Assembly (NCBI GenBank): GCA_026874595.1
Contig: CM049307.1
Span: 7,341,579-7,405,578, forward strand
Direction: 5' to 3'
Length of the DNA stretch: 64,000 bases
Origin: Sipunculus nudus
Lineage: Eukaryota; Annelida; Sipuncula; Golfingiida; Sipunculidae
In this document: piece by piece, positions 20,788 through 33,349 of the stretch
How the letters are laid out: each line of letters begins with the position of its first letter
How positions within the stretch are numbered: position 1 is the stretch's first letter
The notes under the pieces: generated by a model
Databases searched by the model: none
Told to the model about the DNA's origin: nothing
The model's input: only the letters and a program-made list of their open reading frames with translations
Program-made: the position numbers and the translations under genes

Positions 20788-23700
20788 GTAAATAGAAAGC
20801 ACATTGCATTTGATGTTCACTCAGATCTCATCTGTTCCTCTTGGTAAATAGAAAGTACATTGCATTTGATGTTCACTCAGATCTCATCTGTTCCTCTTGG
20901 TAAATAGAAAGTACATTGCATTTGAAGTTCACTCAGATCTCATCCGTTCCTCTTGGTAAATAGAAAGCACATTGCATTTGATGTTCACTCAGATCTCATC
21001 CGTTCCTCTTGGTAAATAGAAAGTACATTGCATTTGAAGTTCACTCAGATCTCATCCGTTCCTCTTGGTAAATAGAAAGCACATTGCATTTGATGTTCAC
21101 TCAGATCTCATCTGTTCCTCTTGGTAAATAGAAAGTACATTGCATTTGATGTTCACTCAGATCTCATCTGTTCCTCTTGGTAAATAGAAAGTACATTGCA
21201 TTTGAAGTTCACTCAGATCTCATCTGTTCCTCTTGGTAAATAGAAAGCACATTGCATTTGATGTTCACTCAGATCTCATCCGTTCCTCTTGGTAAATAGA
21301 AAGTACATTGCATTTGAAGTTCACTCAGATCTCATCCGTTCCTCTTGGTAAATAGAAAGCACATTGCATTTGATGTTCACTCAGATCTCATCCGTTCCTC
21401 TTGGTAAATAGAAAGCACATTGCATTTGATGTTCACTCAGATCTCATCTGTTCCTCTTGGTAAATAGAAAGCACATTGCATTTGAAGTTCACTCAGATCT
21501 CATCCGTTCCTCTTGGTAAATAGAAAGCACATTGCATTTGATGTTCACTCAGATCTCATCCGTTCCTCTTGGTAAATAGAAAGCACATTGCATTTGATGT
21601 TCACTCAGATCTCATCCGTTCCTCTTGGTAAATAGAAAAGTACATTGCATTTGATGTTCACTCAGATCTCATCCGTTCCTCTTGGTAAATAGAAAGTACA
21701 TTGCATTTGAAGTTCACTCAGATCTCATCCTTTCCTCTTGGTAAATAGAAAGTACATTGCATTTGATCTTCACTCAGATCTCATCTGTTCCTCTTGGTAA
21801 ATAGAAAGCACATTGCATTTGATGTTCACTCAGATCTCATCCGTTCCTCTTGGTAAATAGAAAGTACATTGCATTTGATATTCACTCAGATCTCATCAGT
21901 TCCTCTTGGTAAATAGAAAGTACATTGCATTTGATGTTCACTCAGATCTCATCCGTTCCTCTTGGTAAATAGAAAGTACATTGCATTTGATGATCACTCA
22001 GATCTCATCCGTTCCTCTTGGTAAATAGAAAGCACATTGCATTTGATGTTCACTCAGATCTCATCCATTCCTCTTGGTAAATAGAAAGCACATTGCATTT
22101 GATATTCACTCAGATCTCATCCGTTCTCTTGGTAAATAGAAAGTACATTGCATTTGATATTCACTCAGATCTCATCCGTTCCTCTTGGTAAATCGATATG
22201 CATGCAAAATTCTATCAATCCTGGATGTGGAACAAGTGAAAATTTCTGTTCATTATTGTCAACTAATATGAAAGATCTGACATTATGCATAACGTCAGTC
22301 TTTTATTTAAAGGTAATATAAAAGACATTATTGTATTGACTTTGGACACTATAGGTGTGGGTAATTTAGAAGATATGATAATGAGGCTACAGTATTAATG
22401 ACAGTTCTGTTGTGTTTGTGGGACATATTGTTCACCAGTGTTCATTTGCATGATAATACCCCTTTCATGAATATTGGAAATTTGAAACCCTAGCAAACAT
22501 AATGCCAACCACAGTAGCTTGTGACTATGCTTGAACATGATATATCTGTAAGGCTTGAACATGGTATATCTGAAGGCTTGAACATGGTATATCTGAAAGG
22601 GTTCATTTGAAGTTTTATAATAGTTTACTCTTATCATACATTTATTGTGTGCATTCTGCATTTTTTGGTTCATTGAATACAATATCTCGCAACAATAAAA
22701 TTTAATAAAGTTAATCAGTAAATAATAGTCAATTGAAAAATGTATTTTAAAGTAACAAATGTCTGTTTTTGATTTGATCAAAGTATGTTAAAATTTGATG
22801 TGTCAGTAAAACTATATATTTTATTATTTCAGGATACAACCATCCAAGATTATTACAAGTCTTCCAGAATCCGAAAAATTTGGTAAGCTTAAGACATTTA
22901 AGTGGAACAATAAATAAAATGTATTTACCAGGTCATTGTCTTTAAACAGAGGTTTTAATACAAAAGCAGATCTCATATAGGAGATAATGTTGTACTCAGT
23001 ATTGTACTCTAGGACAGGTCTCCATTGAATATGTGTTTAAAAATAAAAATTACATAATATGAACTTCATTTATTTCAGAATGTCCTGGTGAACAGGCCTG
23101 CACTTGGAGTAACACCGTCAACTGATTGGCCAGACATGATAAATGAAATCCTCCTTTCTGTAAGTCACATGATCTTGTTCATGCCTTACAGTCACAAGGC
23201 TTGCCTTATAGTCACATGGAAGGCTCTGTCTGCTTTTCACATAACTAATCCACTTTGTAACACTTGTTCATAATGAAAATCATTTTACTTCCATTATGCA
23301 AGTCACAGTATGTGCTAAGAAACATGTATTTGTGTAACTTATCTTAACACTGGTAGTTCAATACTAGTAAGTAGTTACATGGCACTAAATGGGGAATCAG
23401 TTTTATATAATGTACTTATTTACACTGGCATTAAATGTCTTAGGATGTGGACTTCAAAATTATGCAACAAAATTATGCAATCCTGTTTTTGTAGGTGGCA
23501 CCCAAGGGATTTAAACATGTACAGACAATGGCATGTGGTGCATGTTCAAATGAGCAGGCCTTCAAAACAATGTTCATGGCATATAGGGTAAGAGTTACAG
23601 TTTATAGTCCAAGATATTTTCAGATCTAGATATTTCCAGTAATCTTGTCAAAGTTCAGCATGCTTTATTGTTCATTCAGTGGGTAACATATGTCATAGAC

Positions 23701-26700
23701 TTATTTTATAAGGTCAAAGGTCAATGATACCTCAAGAATCTTAATATTTATGGAGATATAGCTCTGTGTCCTCTCACAAAGAATGTATCATCTGTTGCTT
23801 ATTATTATGATTGAAACAACTTGCTCGAGGAATACTTATCTGTGTTAATGTTTCATACTTCAACCATTAATCAGTTTTGGATGTAGACAGATTATCATTC
23901 CAAAATGAAACATGTGGAAGAGAAAAAGAAGAAGGAAAATGCACAAAAATGAAAAAGGTGTGAATTTAACAAGTTTATTTCTGTAAAAAATACTATAGAA
24001 AATTTATACTTTAACAGTATGGCAAAAATAGAGGCAAAGAAATCATAGAAAATAATCATGACCTAACGTATCAAATGACTCCATTTGAAATAGACCATCT
24101 GCTCTGTCAATAGAGGCGTCAGCGAGGAGGGGCACCTATCACTCAAGAAGAGAAGGATTCGTGTGTTGTGAACCAGGAGCCTGGTAGCCCACCATTCTCG
24201 GTTTTCTCATTTATTGGGGGCTTCCATGGACGGACCATGGGTAAAGAAAGCCTATTTATATTTTACACAGATTGACACAGATATTTGATTGATATTTTCT
24301 ATAAATATTGGTATGTTTAAAACATAGATTATTATTACGTTTTTGTACCTCACTATTAACACGAATATACTCATACTGTGTAACCATATTTTACTATTAT
24401 AATCACTTATACAAAGGTGTTACCACCTGTATTATATCTTTATTTAGAATTGGATAGTTTCATTTTGCTTATGAATATTTCGTATGCCATCTTTGTTGTT
24501 CCATTGTATGCTTATTCTGTCCATGGAGATGCAATAAGATGGAGTAACTACAGGGATCTCAGATCACATCCAATGTTGCTTTCAATCTTGATAAGAAACC
24601 TTGCACCTACTTTGGTTAGCTTGTTATTTGCAGTGGTTTCAAATTTGCGATATTCGCGGTAGGGGTAAAGTTGCGAAATTGAAACCACACAGATATGAAA
24701 CTTGCAGTCATGGTAAAATAGTCTCTGTAATTGCCATCAAGTGGCAAAAATGGGCATTAGTGGGAAATAAATATAATCCAAATGTTGATCATGTTGATTG
24801 CAGCTTGCGAGGTGTCCATAATCTAGTTACAGTGGAGTGCCGTTCATCGGAACACCGTTTATCCGTAAAATCGTTTATCCGTAATTAAAACTGGAGAACC
24901 GAAAATATGACCGTTTATCCGTAATTTTGAAAATCTGGAAATATAAAAATAATATTTATTCAATAAGAAGAACTGATAATGGCTCGTGTATTTACTCCCG
25001 GTCGGTCCCGACTAAGTATGAAAGCATCACCGGTTCGTTTCTGCAGGTGTGACAACGCCTAATTACCCAAGTTGTACACACGCAGCTTGGGCTTGTACTC
25101 ATTTGAGCAGTTATAGATGTGAAAACTACCACCGGCCGAGTCCCTTAATTAACCTTGTGTCCTGCAATGTTGAGATGTTCACACCTGCAAACCATCCGGC
25201 CATGAGAGCGAGTAGATTTTGAGCTGATAATGTCGGACTCTGAAACGCTCGAACTTGTACTCATCTGAGCAGTTTAACAATGCAGGCAAATCTATCTTCT
25301 ATATAAGCTATACCATGACACGCAAGTTCATTCACAATTTAGCAAATCTTCACCACGACAACACAGCACTCAAGTTTCATGTCAGATGGAGTCAGGGTCT
25401 CGCAAGCGCAAACGCCATGTCCTGTCACTTGAAGACAAGCTCAGCATTCTGGAGAGACTTGATCGAGGCACCAAGGCAGCTGAGCTGGCCAGAGAGTTCA
25501 ATGTTGGCAGATCTACTATTAGTGACATCAAGAACAGTGGTCATGTGACTTTCTCGATGCATGTGATCCACCAAACCCCATGTTCATCAGTTTTCATATG
25601 ATATTTGTGTGATATTTCCGCACTATTGTTGTAAATAAACTGTGCATTCATATAAAACTTTTTTTTTATATTTTGTCAATTTCTACATCGCAGCAAGTAA
25701 TAAATGAGTCTCACAAGCACATTTAGTTTAACTGTCTGCACATAGGGGGCGGCACCGAGGGCGGTAAATCTATCATGGCAGATATCCACACGTTCAGCGA
25801 AAGATTAACTGGTACATGTACTTTACTGACAAAAAATCTTAATAAAGTAATTAAAGATATTATAATAGCTTGATTGAAATTTTGATTTGATAGTAAAAAG
25901 GTATTTATAACACATTATTCCGTTCTGTTCACGTTTTTTATTACTCTGAAAGCTAACCGAAGTCCGTGACACCATACCACCATTTAGTAGTAATACCGGG
26001 ATGACAACATCGAAGAAACAATTTTATTTTACAGATGTTCTTTCATCCGAACGTCCGTTTATCCGAACTAAACCCGTGTCCCCCGAGATGTTCGGATGAA
26101 CGGCGCTCCACTGTATATATAAAAACAAGTGACCCATGGGTCATGATGATCAGCTGACTGACATGTTGATAATATGTCCTTGCACAGACAACTAATTAAG
26201 ATAGGTGGCATCATTGTTCATGCATATTAGCTTAAGTTCATCAAGACCCATAAAAACAACAAATTTGATTAAATCCAACCAGCCTTTCATGAGGAATCTG
26301 GCAATTTGTGTGTATTTTGCATTATTTTTTCGGTGCTCAAACATACCAAAAAATCTGAGAATATAGGTCACTGTGACCCAATTTCAGGTTTCTGGGGGAG
26401 AACTTTTGAGTAACTCTCAGGATGTCAAGTTAAAAGATTCTGGGCCCAATGGTTATGATTTGTTCCCTACTTTGGTATCAAATTTTCAATTATTCTGAGG
26501 GGTGTTTATAAGCTCCATAGCTCAGAAAATATGGGTAACAGAGACCTTAATTCACGTTTCCAAGGAGACTTTTCACAGATCTCCCTGGATGTCAAGTTTG
26601 AAGATTCTAGGACCAATGGTGACAATTTGAGCCCTGATAAAGGACCGCATCTTTGAAGGTCTCATGAATAGAGAAAAAAAAAAAAAAATGTGTTAAAATT

Positions 26701-29700
26701 TTTTAAAAAATTAGTTGGTACCATCAGTCTGCAAGAACTGATGAAACATTCCATGATGAATATGCATGCAAAGAATCAGGGTGATCAATGCATTAGTTGT
26801 TCATATACTTGAGCTTTTGTATCAAATTTTTCATTATTCTTGGGGGTACTTCGGAGCCCCATAGCTGGAAGAATATGGTTAACAGAGACCTAATTCAAGG
26901 TTTCCAAGAAGACTTCTCATGGACCTCTCTGAATGTAAAGTGAGAAGATTCCAGGTCCAGCGGTTACGATTTGTGCCCTGTTAACAGATGGCAGCATCTT
27001 TTGAGGTCTCAGAAATAGAGAAAAAAAATCGTAAAAATTAAAAAAAATACAGGTGGCTCCACCAGTCGGCAGAAACTGATGAAACACTCCATGATCAATA
27101 TCCATGCAAAGAATCATGGTGATCAATGCATTAGTTGTTCAGATATTTGAGCTTTTGTATCAAATTTTTCATTATTCTGGGGGGGTACTTCAGAGCCCCA
27201 TAGCTGGAAGAATATATGGGTAACAGAGACCTTATTCTAGGTTTCCAAGGAGAATTTCGTTGACCTCTCTGGATGTAAAGTTAGAAGATTCCAGGTCCAG
27301 TGGTTACGATTTGTGCCTTGTTAACAGACAATGGCCGGACGGACGACAGACAAAGAGTGATCGCTATAGCTCAGATGACTTACAGTCAGCTGAGCTAACA
27401 ATGCTTGGTTCTCACCTGCAGTTCTGCATGTCTGATTTTATTGGTTAAATGGTGATCACAAGCCATTTGTCTTGGTCGAAATGCTTGAACTTTCCCTGCT
27501 AAAGCTTTGTTCTCTGAGGGTTGATCTGATCATTAGCCGTTTTAGAGTAACTCTGCTCCTTCTTCACATTCACACTCGCTGGGGTCAGGCAGACCTTCCT
27601 TGACCAGCTCATTCAGGGATGTGGCCCCTTCCATAACCAACTTGTTATTTCCCTGGAACGATGTTTCTATTACGTAATCTGAACATGATATGATCAAGGT
27701 AGAATGGAGGGCCCTATTTATATTGATATGTAATGGCCAAGCTGTGAAACTAATGCTGCTTTGAAGCGACATTGCAAGGTTCCGGCAGTGACTGTCATTG
27801 TTGTTTGAGCAAAACATAACTTTGTGTAATAGAAAATTCATACCTAATTTGGTGTTTATTAAAATATTTATATATGCCCCATCCCAAAAATTAAACCCGT
27901 GAAACTCTGAAAAGTGGCTTGAGCGCAAAAATTGAGCCTTGTAAATATAAAGCCAACCACAGTATGTGTGAAAGCTGTTTGATCTGTCTACCAGCGCTTG
28001 CCTATCACGCAAGGGTTATCCCTGATACATCACTAAGGATTTGCCTTCCTATCACGCAAGGGTTATCCTTGATACATCTCCAAGGATACCGCGGGATTGC
28101 TTGGCAAGCTTATATATTGACATCAGTCACGTACCAGATAAATATTCTTTTCAGCTGTAATGAATTTGTAAGATCTAGATTTTAATTAGCACTGTAATGT
28201 TACTTGGTATTGAACTACATTTCACGAAGGATTTGCTCGCATGAAATAATCTGCGAAAAATTGTGTTATGTAATGGGCAATGGCCATTGATTTCTCATCC
28301 TGGACAGGCCAATCTTTAGGAACAGCTTGCTTTGTTCACTGACAAGTTAAACATGTAGATATAAGATTAATGGCAAGCAGATAACCTTAACTTTACAAGA
28401 AAAATTAAAATAACAGTACAGCTTTGCGATTAAGTCAAGTATAATAAAAAAATCATAGAATTATCTAATATTACATACACACCTCGCACTGCTTTGCGCT
28501 CGACAAGCTGAGATTGAAGCAGTGGACTAAAATATCACGCAGTATGGCTAACTGTATACACAGATTCTATGGCCTGTGACTGCGCACAAATGTGTCTTTT
28601 AATAAATGAATGTGCATACATTAAATTTTAACTTCCGCTAGCATAAAATTCAGGAAATATTATGCAGATCACCCAGCACAGCAATGCTTTGACTTAGCTG
28701 CCTCAAGCAACATTAGACAGAGCAATTGCACTGTCTGACTTTGACAAGTTGTGGCGATAATGACAGACCGCAAGTTAAATGTGCATCCCCTGCGAGTACA
28801 ATAGGAGGCAACAATAAAACCTCAGGGGGTGCCAGGGGTATGTCTTTGATGCCGGCCCTTGATCCCAGTAGTTACTTATTGTATCTCCGTGTTCTATCCT
28901 TTGCAGCCATGTATTACAGTTTCACTGTCTTCTGCACATGACATTCACACTGCACAAAATTTAACAATTCAGTTTGATATTTTGGTTGATCCAGGTTGTG
29001 TCAATGTGACTCACAGCAAGTGGTTCCACAAGCTGGACTTCCCAGCTGACCCCTGGCCATACGGAGAGTTCCCTAAGGTTAAATACCCGTACAACGACCA
29101 CTGGGAGGAAAACCGTGGTGAGGAGCAGCGCTGTGTAGAGCAGGTAGGCAACTCGCGTGAAGAGGTTTTGGAGGTTGTTTTTTCTGTGTTAGTTATTATT
29201 GAATTATGGCCTGTCATTGAATGGTTCTCAGATTGGTAATTATCTAAAAGAAAAACATTAATAAACCTTGCAAAACATTATATTACACTATTCATTGGGT
29301 ATATGAGAAAACAGTCTTTGAAAATGTTTTCAAGGATGCTTTGTTACAGACGTTGATTAGCCTTCGGTTAAAGTTTGTACCATAAATATGATAAAATACA
29401 TTGTCAGCATTAAAGATATCAGGCAGCACAGTCACTCAGATGAAGAAGTGTCTGTAAAACTTTAAAATATGAAATTCAGAAGTTTGACCAGGTCATCATT
29501 TATGTCAAGTAAATACAAATTGCAAAACTGTCAGAGTCTCTTGGGGCTTATAATTGATCTTCATATAAATTTGAAAGGATATCTTAAAAAAAAAATATGG
29601 ACAGAGGTGTTGAACAGAGTATATCATGACATGGTCACTTTCCTTCGGTCTGTTATCTTCATTCACACTTTACGTTTTAAAAATACAACTTTTTTTTATA

Positions 29701-32700
29701 AAGGCATATGATTGTATGTATATTTTTACTATTTATATCTATTTAGTGATACATGTACATCATAGTTTTCAGTATTTTATATTTTATATTTTAAGTTTTC
29801 TTATAGATTATCTACTCAGCTATGATATATATGTGGTTTTACGCTGTACAAAATAAATTATTGTATCTGCCAAATGAAGTTTTTTGACCAGGTTCCACTG
29901 CCAACTCCACTGTGGCGTTCATTATCAGAATAGAACTCTGAGACCACTTGACATTTTTAGCTCAGCTGACTATAAGTCATCTGAGCTATAGTCGTGGTCC
30001 ATTGTCCGTCGTCCGTCCGTCTGTCCGTCCGTCCGTCCGTCCGTAGATGTGGCACGTTTTGAAACCGTAAGACCTAGGAATCCAAAATTCGGCATAATGT
30101 TAGATGTCCCAAAGATCTCCTACCAAGCCGAAAACTGGGTGTTTGCAACTTAGTTCCTTTGAGAAATTAAGGAAAAACCTCAATTTTTTATTAAAAACCT
30201 ATTTTCACACTTCAGGACTGCCTAATATCAAAACCACTCATCTGTTTTACCTCATATTTACCATAAATATTCCTCTATATAGTTCCTATGTACATGCCAG
30301 AAATTATGTCTGTATTATTTAATTTAAAAAAGTTATGGGCCCAAACATAATGCATTTTGTAAAAAATCAGAAAAGATATTTGATCACTTAACACAAAAAA
30401 TGTTAATGCTATGGACCTTTTTTCCAGTAATATAACTTTAATTAATCAAAATTAAATTGTATACCCAAAATTAGATGAAAATCTTTTAAATTTTTAAAAT
30501 ATTAATAAAAATAAAAAATTGGTACCTTAAATTTTGCCCAACTTTGACCATGGCACGTTTTTTTCCTGTAAGTACTGTGGATTTAATTTTCACAGCATGT
30601 TTTTGTTAGCATTTCAACTGTTAACACAAAAAATTTGAAACCAGTTGATCAAAAACTGTAGATTTTAATCAAGTTTTCAAGCACCATGTAACATATTGTT
30701 TACATCAAGCTAGTGTTATGCAGTTTGCAAGAGCTCAGCTCCCCAGCTTCAGCTCTAAGTTCCTTAAATTCGGCATACAGTTAGATGTCTCCAAAATGCC
30801 CTACCATGCCAAGAATTTGGTCACTAGGACATTCGAGATATTAATGAAAAACTTCATTTTTCCATTAAAAACCCATTGTTACACTTCAAGACTGCCTAAT
30901 ATCAAAACCACTGATCTGACTTTAATCATAAATAATATACATATTTTTCATTCTCTATGCACATGCCAGAATGATGTCAGTATTGTGTAATTGTTTTAAG
31001 TTATGGGCCCAAACATAATGCACTTTGTAAAAAATCAAGAAATATATTTACTCCCTTAACAAGAGCATTGCTGAAGCTAGAGATTTTTTTGTCAGGGATG
31101 TAACATTATTTAATCAAGATTCAATTGAATACCCAAAATTAGTTCTGAATTTTTCAAATTTTATTTAGTATAAATATAAAATTAGTACCTTAAATTTTGC
31201 CCAACTGTGACCATGGCACGTTTGTTTCCTGTGAGCACTGTTGATATAATTTTCATATCATGCACTCATAAGCATTTCAGCTTTTTAGTTTAGAAAGCTA
31301 AAAAGAAATTGGCCAAAAATTGTAGCTTTTATTAATGTTTTTTATGAGACCCTGTCAGACTTTGGCTCTCTCCAGCCCCTCTTGAGTCACATGTATGTTG
31401 ACCTTGTTGACCTTTCATCAAATTATGCACGCTTGAGGCGAGGCATACATGGAATCCAGGCAGCTTATGGCAAGCCACAGTTGATCCAGGTGTCCAACCC
31501 AACTCATCTAGTAGTTTTAACCAAGAACATAACAAAAAACAATAAATTAATAAATTTTTATTGGTTTTTAATAACAAATTAAAGAAAAATAGAAAAGGAA
31601 TTTGTTAGTTTATAATAACAGGAAATTAACTTGCAGTTACTGATGATATAAGAATCTTGTATCGATGGGTAGAATGTCACATATTCCAAATAACACCATG
31701 CAGTCACCTATGGCATTTTTCAGTTCAATTTTAATGATAAAGAAGTAAATCATATTATTCATTACTAATCATTAGGGATCATATGAAGGTGTCTAGTGTG
31801 TACAATGATGTGAAATTAGTCCAAAATGAATTTTTTACAGTTATTTTTTAATATAAATAAAAGCCATAAAACCAGGTACTTATGATCATTATTTAAATGT
31901 GTGAATTTTGTATATTCTGGATTCTCAACATCATTGTTTGGTGAAAACTGAATAAATTCCAGACATGGTGCAAATACTTTGTAATTGTATTTAAATACGA
32001 CTATGATTTTGTACTCCATTATAAAATTTCTTGCATAAAGAATGGGAATTCAGGTAAAAATGAAAATATATGAATACTCGTGCAAATACTTTCAAAATGT
32101 ATTCATGAATGCATTCATGAATATATTCTTTAATATTATTTTAATAATCAAATCAGTTATATTTCATTTTAAAAAATCATATGATTCTCTAATTATTTTT
32201 AATAAAAATTATATTTGGGACAATATTTGTATTTTTTTTAATAAATAGTTAAACTCTTATATTATATGTTCTGCTTATAAGTTATATGGCCAAGTCAAAA
32301 TCTGTGTGACAATAGTACTCCATTTGTTAATTAAATAAATGAAATCAATCCTCTTCCCTGTCTCCAAAGGTACTATCAAAATCATACATAAGCTAAACAA
32401 CAACAACTCATAATACAGCTTATATTTATTACCACACAAAACCAGCATGTGCCTCATTTCTAAATAATATTTTTTTATCATATATAACAGCTGAGCGTCG
32501 TGACCCATAGGTCCCTTGTTTCCGAAACTGTATGCGATTAACGGATCACATGTGAACTGGTGCCAAAATATTTTGCATTAACCTCTGACCTTTCCTCTCT
32601 CCAGTAAATCCATCTGTGCATCTGTTTTGACACATTAACCCACATATCTTCGGACTCTTTTTACCAATAAGGCAAAAAATATTTGCACTAATATAGCCCT

Positions 32701-33304
32701 TGGATAGCTTTATTACATACATAAAAAATGTTGGCACAATTTTTGCACAGCGTCCATCTGTTCATCTGCCTTGGGATAAAATCACTCATATCTCTGCAGT
32801 GGTTGGACTAATCCACCTGAAATATTGCATGTGTATTCATCCTGGATAGCTTTCTTGATTTTATGGCAGGTGGTGCCACCTACTTTCACATTCAGGCTAC
32901 AAACAGCAAGGCTTATATCTCTAGACCGGTTTGATGTATCCTCCTGAAATTTTGCATGTTTATAAATCTCACATATCATACGCAAACTTCGTGGCATCAC
33001 CTGCAACCATTTTTGCACAGCATCTGTTTGTTTGTCTGCCATGGGAAAAAATCACTCGTATCTCGGCACCTGTAGGTGCGTGACTTATCTGCCTAAAATT
33101 TTGCATGTATATACATCTTGGATAGCTTTCTGGATTTTGTGGCAAATTGAGCCACCTACATACATATTTCTGCTGCAGACATCCGTGCTAATATGCAACA
33201 CACCTCATTCTATTTCCCCTTGCCATTCAATCCATGCCTCACTTCACTGTCCCACCCTGATTGAGGCAGATACACATTGTCCCTCGTTGACTACCCGTAT
33301 CCTA

Positions 33305-33349
<45 letters not shown>

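Noticed and set aside
20760-22190. CRISPR-like array
   Set aside because: The 56-bp units are contiguous with no unique spacers, the context is a eukaryotic intron, and the unit is derived from the adjacent exon.
27542-28012. 156-codon minus-strand gene
   Set aside because: Only the last 36 codons look coding-like. The upstream part has the composition of AT-rich intron, so only a possible terminal exon is listed.
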